Shown: positions 12,966 through 17,939 of the stretch, in pieces
How positions within the stretch are numbered: position 1 is the first letter of the stretch
Layout of the letters: every line of letters starts with the position of its first letter
Assembly: GCA_034409055.1 (NCBI GenBank)
Contig: DAOUMU010000262.1
Location: forward strand, 1 to 17,939
Length of the DNA: 17,939 nucleotides
From: DAOUMU01 sp034409055
GTDB taxonomy: Bacteria > Chloroflexota > Anaerolineae > 4572-78 > J111
Direction: 5' to 3'
Position numbers and translations under genes: made by a program
The notes under the pieces: model-generated
Databases searched by the model: none
Seen by the model: the letters and a program-made list of their open reading frames with translations, nothing else
What the model was told of the DNA's origin: nothing

Positions 12966-15254
12966 ATGGCCGAAAATGTCCATCACCAGGTAACGCAAGT
13001 TGGGCCATCCGTGGCGCCCGAGTTGGAAGTAACTCGGGGCAACAATGTGGGTGAAACTTATAAAGTTAAGCTCAAAACCAGCATAGGCCGCGAGCGTGAT
13101 AATGATATTGTCCTCATTGATCCCCGCATCTCACGTTACCACGCCCAAATTTCTCTGGAAGCCGGTCAATGGATCGTGATAGACCTGGGTAGCTCTAACC
13201 GGACCTATGTCAACGGTACGGCTATCACCGGGCCAACGGTTCTGCAGACAGGAGATCGGATTGGCCTGGGCGAACAGGAATTGCTGGTGGTGATACCGGG
13301 CCTGTCCGACGATGAGACTGCCCCATCAAAGAGAGTGGCCCCTTCCCCCCTTGTCAGTGTACCCCCAGTCCGGAGAACCGATCAAAATACACTGCCTCGG
13401 GTAGCCTGGATTGCCAGCGGCCTGATGTTATTGGTCTGCCTGGCCGCCGTTTCGATTGTGTATTTTGCGGTGGGTCGTACCCCCGGTGACGAGGAAGTAC
13501 CTACGGCAGAAGCCTCGCCCGTAACTGCTGCCGGTGGTACCGCCGAGAGCCCGTCGGGGGCAGAGATAGAGCCGCCAGCAGATTTGCTTTTGGTCTATGA
13601 AGACGATTTTAGCGACCCCTTTAGTGGCTGGGATGATGCCTTTGACACTTATACCACCAAACAGTATGGGAATAATCGCTACCAGATTGAAGTCACTACC
13701 AGTAACCTGGTGGCCTGGGGCTTGGCTAACCGAGACGTAGCCGATTTTGAGGTTGAAGTCGCCGCTAAACTGGAAGATGGGCCTGTTGATAACACGTACG
13801 GTTTGCTTTTCCGGTTTCAGGACCGTGACAATTTTTATCGTTTTGACATTTCTGGCGACGGATTTTTCTTGCTCAGCAAGTTCTTCAATAGTGAGTGGAT
13901 CACTCTGGTTGATTGGACGGCCTCGGAACATATTAATACCGGCGTTAGCGCTAATAACGTTCTAAAAGTATCTGCCTTTGGCCCGGATATTACCGTCTGG
14001 GCTAACGGTCAAGCATTGGCTTCGGTCACTGATGACTCACTCACTCACGGCAATTTTGGTTTTTTTGCCAGTACATTTGATGAACCCCCGGTTTGGGTTA
14101 GCTACGATAACTTAAAGTTGTCGGTTCCTGAGGGACAGGAGAGAGCCATTACCTTACTGCCAACGGCGACCCGACCCAGCGGAATGCCTGGCCCAACCCC
14201 ATCGGCCACGCCAACGCCAATTCCGCCAACTGACACCCCCGAACCGGAACCAACCCTGGCCCTGGTCGAGGGCGAAACCAGCGCCGAATTTACCCCTACC
14301 CCCACGGTCACCCTCACGCCCACGACCACGCCGACACCTGAACCAACAGCTACCCCGGAGCCCCTACCTGAATACGTCTCCCGAGATCAGACTCTGGCTC
14401 GTGGTGAAACAAAGGTAACCGGACGCATTATCTTTCCTGTTTTTGATCTGGAGCGTGGTACTTATGATATTTACATTGCCGATGCCGCTGACGGTGGTAA
14501 CAGAGAATTAGTCCAGGAGAATGCCAGCCAACCGGCTCTGAGCCAGGATGGCCTGGAGTTTGCCTATCGTTCCTGGCAGCCCGATAACCGGGGCCTATTT
14601 GCCCGGCCTTTGAGTGGCGGCGAACCCTGGCGCTTTAACGTTTTCTTTGAATCGGCTCGCCCCCAATTTTCTCCCCTGGATAAGAGCCTGATGTATCACT
14701 CTCGCACCGGTGGCCGGGAGCCGGCCGTCTACCGGGTCATCAATGGGGTCGGTGAGGTGATGCGACGCGAAGGTTTTCCCATTCAGGGCGAAGCGGCCAA
14801 ATGGTCGCCTGATGGCCAGCGGTTTGTTTACAACAGTTGTTTGGGGGGCAAGTGTGGCGTCATTCGCAGCAACCTTGATGGAACCGAACCGGTGTTACTG
14901 AGTGACTATCCTGCCGACACGAATCCCGAGATTTCACCCGATGGCTCGACCGTTGTTTTTATGTCTAACCGGGGAGGCAATTGGGAAATCTACCGGGTCA
15001 GTATCGATGGCGGAGACATAACCGCTCTGACTTCTGACGATGCCAGTGATGGCCTGCCCACCTGGTCCCCCGATGGTAACAAAATTGCTTTTGTGTCAAA
15101 CCGCGATGGGGAGTGGAGTATCTGGGATATGGATTCGGATGGCAGCAATCATCGCCGTCTCTTTACGATTGGGGGGCCGGTCGATGGTGTCGTTCAGCAC
15201 GATGTGGCCAATGCCCGTGGCTGGGTAGAGGAGAATATTGACTGGGCACCGTAA
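12966..15254 (+). CDS. Membrane protein: FHA domain, beta-sandwich, Thr/Pro linker, TolB-like propeller
   Basis: 762 residues. Residues about 20-108 are a forkhead-associated domain with the expected phosphothreonine-binding residues: G41-R42, S56-R57 with H59, and GSSNRTYVNG (N78, N83, G84). One membrane helix lies at about 145-168. After a linker comes a beta-rich domain (about 208-388, beginning YEDDFSDPFSGW) resembling LamG/3-keto-disaccharide-hydrolase-type sandwiches. A Thr/Pro linker (about 398-467) leads to a TolB/WD40-like propeller (about 475-762) with repeated PDG and SNRxGxWxI motifs. With no signal peptide, the FHA part should be cytosolic and the rest outside, so the protein could link external binding to Ser/Thr-kinase signalling. 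No kinase gene is in the window. No clear ribosome-binding site precedes the ATG. Confidence 0.85.
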   Translation: MAENVHHQVTQVGPSVAPELEVTRGNNVGETYKVKLKTSIGRERDNDIVLIDPRISRYHAQISLEAGQWIVIDLGSSNRTYVNGTAITGPTVLQTGDRIGLGEQELLVVIPGLSDDETAPSKRVAPSPLVSVPPVRRTDQNTLPRVAWIASGLMLLVCLAAVSIVYFAVGRTPGDEEVPTAEASPVTAAGGTAESPSGAEIEPPADLLLVYEDDFSDPFSGWDDAFDTYTTKQYGNNRYQIEVTTSNLVAWGLANRDVADFEVEVAAKLEDGPVDNTYGLLFRFQDRDNFYRFDISGDGFFLLSKFFNSEWITLVDWTASEHINTGVSANNVLKVSAFGPDITVWANGQALASVTDDSLTHGNFGFFASTFDEPPVWVSYDNLKLSVPEGQERAITLLPTATRPSGMPGPTPSATPTPIPPTDTPEPEPTLALVEGETSAEFTPTPTVTLTPTTTPTPEPTATPEPLPEYVSRDQTLARGETKVTGRIIFPVFDLERGTYDIYIADAADGGNRELVQENASQPALSQDGLEFAYRSWQPDNRGLFARPLSGGEPWRFNVFFESARPQFSPLDKSLMYHSRTGGREPAVYRVINGVGEVMRREGFPIQGEAAKWSPDGQRFVYNSCLGGKCGVIRSNLDGTEPVLLSDYPADTNPEISPDGSTVVFMSNRGGNWEIYRVSIDGGDITALTSDDASDGLPTWSPDGNKIAFVSNRDGEWSIWDMDSDGSNHRRLFTIGGPVDGVVQHDVANARGWVEENIDWAP

Positions 15255-15325
15255 AACCGTTCACCTGTTGGAAAAGATACAACTGATCGACCTTGTTGAA
15301 ATAGCTTTCTGCCTCGGAGACTTTT

Positions 15326-16669
15326 TTGCTATTCCCCACTGTTGATAAGCAAACTGTTTGGACCCTTACCGGCCTTGGGCTGGGCCTTTTCCTGAGCGTG
15401 GTCGTGATCGTGGCCCTTGGCCTTTACCAGACCGGTGACTTAAGCGCCTTCATATCAACCGCTACGGCCACTAAAACTCCGACCAAAGTGGCTACCTTGA
15501 CTCCCACCACCTCACCCACCCTTACGCCGACCCCTACCTCCACCACCACTCAGACGCCGACTCATACCCCCTCTCCCACCGAAACCAGCACCAGCACCCC
15601 CACCCTGACCCCTCTGCCTCCGACCCTAACCCCTACCTTTACGCCGGTGATTACAGATACTGTTCCCGTTAACGAGCAACCTCCTGGTGGGACTGAGCCG
15701 ATTCTTATCCCCCCCCTGGAACAAGAAGCTGCTGTTACCACCACCTTGGCCCTGACCCAAACCACAGCCCTGACTACCGGCCAGGTTTTTACTCCGCTTG
15801 GAACCCCGACCCCGACCCCGGTCCCCCGTACGGTGATGGTTCCCACCGATATCCCGGACTATCGGGCAGTAGAAGATCATTTCTGGTTCACGCGTCCCTT
15901 TACCGAAGCATTCTCTACCTGGGGCAGTTACTATTACCCTTACGGCGCCAATGGCGGGGGGAAATATTTCTGGCATTACGGCATCGATATCCAAAACCCA
16001 CACGGCACCACAATTGTGGCCGCCGGTGATGGCACGGTCACCTTCGCCGGGCCGGATACCCAGATCGCAGTTGGCCCCTGGCCCAATTTCTACGGCCAGG
16101 CGGTGGTTATTGAGCATGACCGGCGCTGGGAAAACCTGCCTGTTTATACCCTGTACGGTCACGTTTCTAAAGTGTTGGTCCAGGTCGGCCAGCCGGTAAA
16201 GGCGGGGGAGCCAATTGCCGAGGTTGGCCAACTGGGGGTAGCCATCGGTCCGCACTTGCATCTCGAAGTGCGTTTGGCCGCCGGCACCTATGTTGACACG
16301 CGAAATCCCGATTTATGGCTCCGGCCCGACCCCGGCTTTGGGGTGATTGCCGGACGGGTGGTCGATTATCAGAACTATTACGTACCCCAACAACTGGTCA
16401 CCCTCCACCCAGCCGATAACCCCAGCCACTTCTGGCGGCAAACCTTCACCTATCCCGACCATGAGGTCAATTCCGATGACGACTACCTTGAAACCTTTAC
16501 TTTTAGCGACGTGCCGGTTGGAAACTATTTGCTAAAAACTTTTTTCGATGGCCACCAGCTAACGGTGCCCATTACCGTCACCAATCGCACGACCAGTTTT
16601 GCCCTCCTCCAGCAAACCGAGCCCCCCCCAATCCCCACCCCCCAATCCCCAATCCCCAATCCCCAGTAG
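15326..16669 (+). CDS. Membrane-anchored M23 (LytM-type) peptidase with Thr/Pro stalk
   Basis: 447 residues. An N-terminal membrane helix (about 11-34) is followed by a long Thr/Pro/Ser stalk (about 45-170). The M23 peptidase domain (about 190-320) keeps the zinc and catalytic residues: H217 and D221 in HYGID, H279 in YGHV, and H310 and H312 in GPHLHLEVR. Such enzymes usually cut peptidoglycan cross-bridges, or regulate those that do. The C-terminal region (about 330-430, GVIAGRVVDY, DVPVGNYLLKTF) looks like a carboxypeptidase-regulatory or Ig-like beta domain. The start is TTG with GGAGA five bases upstream and no better ATG nearby. It follows the FHA gene by 71 bases on the same strand, with no terminator seen. 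The last residues are encoded by an ATCCCCA repeat. Confidence 0.88.
   Translation: MLFPTVDKQTVWTLTGLGLGLFLSVVVIVALGLYQTGDLSAFISTATATKTPTKVATLTPTTSPTLTPTPTSTTTQTPTHTPSPTETSTSTPTLTPLPPTLTPTFTPVITDTVPVNEQPPGGTEPILIPPLEQEAAVTTTLALTQTTALTTGQVFTPLGTPTPTPVPRTVMVPTDIPDYRAVEDHFWFTRPFTEAFSTWGSYYYPYGANGGGKYFWHYGIDIQNPHGTTIVAAGDGTVTFAGPDTQIAVGPWPNFYGQAVVIEHDRRWENLPVYTLYGHVSKVLVQVGQPVKAGEPIAEVGQLGVAIGPHLHLEVRLAAGTYVDTRNPDLWLRPDPGFGVIAGRVVDYQNYYVPQQLVTLHPADNPSHFWRQTFTYPDHEVNSDDDYLETFTFSDVPVGNYLLKTFFDGHQLTVPITVTNRTTSFALLQQTEPPPIPTPQSPIPNPQ
16627..16666 (+). repeat. 7-bp tandem repeat (ATCCCCA)n at the end of the M23 gene
   Basis: Several exact or near-exact ATCCCCA units run up to the TAG stop. They encode the Pro-rich tail PTPQSPIPNPQ, which is unlikely to be part of the folded protein. 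Confidence 0.75.
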
Positions 16670-16717
16670 GTATAGTTGTCCAGAAAAGATTTTGAGTTTG
16701 TACCCAGGCGGGCACAG

Positions 16718-16771
16718 GTAGTAACGACTTCGGTCGTTCCAGGCAGCAACAACGACTAAAGTCGTCACTAC
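16718..16771. repeat. Inverted pair of AACGACTTCGGTCGTT-type repeats
   Basis: The left copy, GTAGTAACGACTTCGGTCGT then T (16718-16738), and the inverted right copy (16751-16771) match apart from a few bases. The left copy folds as AACGAC-TTCG-GTCGTT, a stable TTCG tetraloop. The pair sits between two convergent M23 genes and may act as a two-way transcription block, though no T-run is seen. It is the same family as the copy at 8361-8382. Confidence 0.7.
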
Positions 16772-16819
16772 GAGTCAAAAACACACAGTGCTGTGCATTA
16801 TCTGAATGTCTATATCTAC

Positions 16820-17539
16820 TTACGGACAGAAAAAGTCAGAACGACACACTGGCGGCCGGTCGCCGCACCGGCTATTGAGCCGCATGCCCAGGTAAGGCGA
16901 GGGATCTATCGTGTTAGCCACATCCGTCTCGTTTAGAAAATTACCATAACCATCGTCCAGCACGATGCTAAAATGAAGATGGGTGTCAATCGGGCGCCAG
17001 GACGGGCCGTTGTAATCGCCCTGGTAGCCCAGCAGGATGCCCTGTTTTACTTCAAGCTCAAACGTACCGGGGGGGATTTGGTCGAGGATATAACTATGAC
17101 CGTTTGTATCGGCCAGGTGGGTGTAATAGGTCCAAATCTGGCGACCGGACCCCAGCGGGTCCTCAGGATGACGAATGATGACCGCACTGGTCCATTCCGG
17201 TAAGCGGGTCAGGTAGCCGTCGTAAACTGCATAGATCGGGGTGACGCCGTTACCCTCCAGGCCAAAAATATCCAGCCCCGAGTGGTTGACCGTTCCCAGA
17301 ATACTGTCCCCGTACAATACGCCGATCCAGCCGGTAGTTGGCATGATAAAAGGCGCTCCCGGACATTGCGCCAGGCCGGTGGCGACCGGCAAGGTCACGC
17401 CGTCCGGGTTCTGCCACTGGTGAATGAAATCGATAAAGTCACTCCTACCCAACCGGAAAAAGGAAAAGAGCAGCAAAAAACCGGCGCAGATCAAAAGCAT
17501 GATCACAACCGCTAACAGCCACTTCAGGCGTTCTATCAT
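16820..17539 (-). CDS. Small membrane-anchored M23-family (LytM-like) protein
   Basis: 239 residues. The N-terminal membrane helix at about 7-30 is followed directly by an M23 domain. The metal and catalytic residues are present: H86 and D90 in HSGLD, H141 in YTHL, and H187 and H189 in THLHFSIV. The short length and the lack of a stalk, coiled coil or LysM domain place the enzyme close to the membrane. The C-terminus has three cysteines in the last 20 or so residues (LNSRCGDRPPVCRSDFFCP), plus one before the catalytic domain, which might form disulfides outside the cell. The ATG has only a weak AGGG upstream. It points toward the other M23 gene, and the two are too different to be a recent duplication. 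Confidence 0.87.
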   Translation of the reverse strand: MIERLKWLLAVVIMLLICAGFLLLFSFFRLGRSDFIDFIHQWQNPDGVTLPVATGLAQCPGAPFIMPTTGWIGVLYGDSILGTVNHSGLDIFGLEGNGVTPIYAVYDGYLTRLPEWTSAVIIRHPEDPLGSGRQIWTYYTHLADTNGHSYILDQIPPGTFELEVKQGILLGYQGDYNGPSWRPIDTHLHFSIVLDDGYGNFLNETDVANTIDPSPYLGMRLNSRCGDRPPVCRSDFFCP

Positions 17540-17578
17540 GATTTCAGCCCTAAATCACTTGGCACACTAATCCTATTT

Positions 17579-17636
17579 GTAGGACAAGTTGCTAACTTGT
17601 CAATAGTGCGGCGGGCAAGTTAGCAACTTGCCCTAC
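17579..17636. repeat. Inverted repeat of CAAGTTGCTAACTTG type
   Basis: The left arm (17579-17601, GTAGGACAAGTTGCTAACTT then GTC) and the right arm (17614-17636) are complementary with two mismatches. Each arm is itself nearly palindromic around CAAGTT and AACTTG. It is a small dispersed-type palindromic element upstream of the small M23 gene. Confidence 0.75.
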
Positions 17637-17686
17637 AATCGGATCAATTATCCGTCCATCCGAGCCCTCCGGTTTTAACCCCTGAT

Positions 17687-17725
17687 AAAAAACAAAGCTC
17701 CCGCAGTCGGCTGGACTTCGGGAGC
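17687..17725 (-). terminator. Intrinsic terminator on the minus strand
   Basis: GCTCCCG (17697-17703) pairs with CGGGAGC (17719-17725), and AGTC (17705-17708) with GACT (17714-17717). On the minus strand the stem is followed by TTTGTTTTTT (complement of 17687-17696). It would stop transcription arriving from the right and insulate the small M23 gene from a neighbour outside the window. Confidence 0.75.
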
Positions 17726-17746
17726 CTGGCCCATTGATAGGCGAAC

Positions 17747-17880
17747 TGTAGTGGTTCATAAAATGTTGCAGTCGAAAAAAGCCCCCCCGGCCCCCCAAAG
17801 GGGGGTGAAAAGCGCCAAAGTTCCCCCTCTGGGGGGGTAGGGGGGCCGGGTTGAACTGCAACTAATTCTGAACCACTACA
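17747..17880. repeat. MITE-like inverted-repeat element with G/C-run core (about 134 bp)
   Basis: TGTAGTGGTTCA (17747-17758) pairs perfectly with 17869-17880. GTTGCAGT (17765-17772) pairs with 17855-17862, and CCCGGCCCCCC (17786-17796) with 17840-17850. The core holds further C6/G6 and C5/G7 runs. No coding sequence is seen here. Apart from this element, the inverted repeat at 17579-17636 and the terminator, the last 400 bases of the window hold nothing I can identify. Confidence 0.8.
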
Positions 17881-17939
17881 CCCCCATTTTATTAAAATAC
17901 TGGTAACATAAGAAAGGCCATTCTTTCAAACTTAGAAAG

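Noticed and set aside
13428..13931. Minus-strand open frame of 167 codons
   Set aside because: It is antisense to the FHA protein gene, has no ribosome-binding site or known motif, and is best explained as a shadow frame.
15626..16261. Minus-strand open frame of 211 codons
   Set aside because: It lies fully opposite the M23 peptidase gene, whose frame has clear catalytic motifs; the antisense product has no recognisable domain.

Overview
The window looks like part of a bacterial chromosome of about 18 kb from a member of the Chloroflexota, probably Anaerolineae-like. This is inference. It rests on secreted proteins with long Thr/Pro linkers, an rpsO-pnp-lepB housekeeping run, an FHA/TolB-propeller membrane protein, and gaps full of palindromic and short tandem repeats. 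No rRNA, tRNA, CRISPR array or transposase gene is visible.

Layout: (1) 1-2707, plus strand: the 3' part of a secreted glycoside-hydrolase-like protein, then a membrane processive family 2 glycosyltransferase with its own promoter. (2) 2708-2941: a nested inverted-repeat element and a 7-bp tandem repeat. (3) 2942-4102, minus strand: a class I PLP aminotransferase. (4) 4165-7827, minus strand: four adjacent genes sharing one unrecognised, mostly helical C-terminal domain, called domain X here. In transcription order they are TIR-X, X alone, Clp_N-X and X alone, with three hairpin repeats before the last gene. This cluster is the best candidate for an undescribed system. (5) 7828-12703, plus strand: rpsO, pnp, lepB and an AI-2E-family permease. 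A divergent promoter region separates rpsO from the TIR cluster. A very long leader hairpin precedes pnp and an intrinsic terminator follows lepB. (6) 12731-16669, plus strand: a strong promoter, an inverted-repeat element inside the presumed leader, an FHA/TolB-propeller protein, then a membrane-anchored M23 peptidase. (7) 16820-17539, minus strand: a second small membrane-anchored M23 protein, convergent with the first. (8) 17540-17939: no gene; two inverted-repeat elements and a minus-strand terminator serving something to the right of the window.

How the genes may work together: rpsO and pnp form the common ribosome/RNA-decay pairing, and the pnp leader hairpin suggests RNase III and PNPase autoregulation. 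The GH-like and GT2 genes suggest extracellular or cell-surface polysaccharide work. The FHA and M23 proteins suggest envelope sensing and remodelling. The TIR/Clp_N/X cluster reads as a modular signalling or conflict system, in which one shared helical adaptor is joined to an enzyme-type TIR domain in one protein and to a peptide-binding Clp_N domain in another. Each fused protein is followed by a stand-alone copy of the adaptor.
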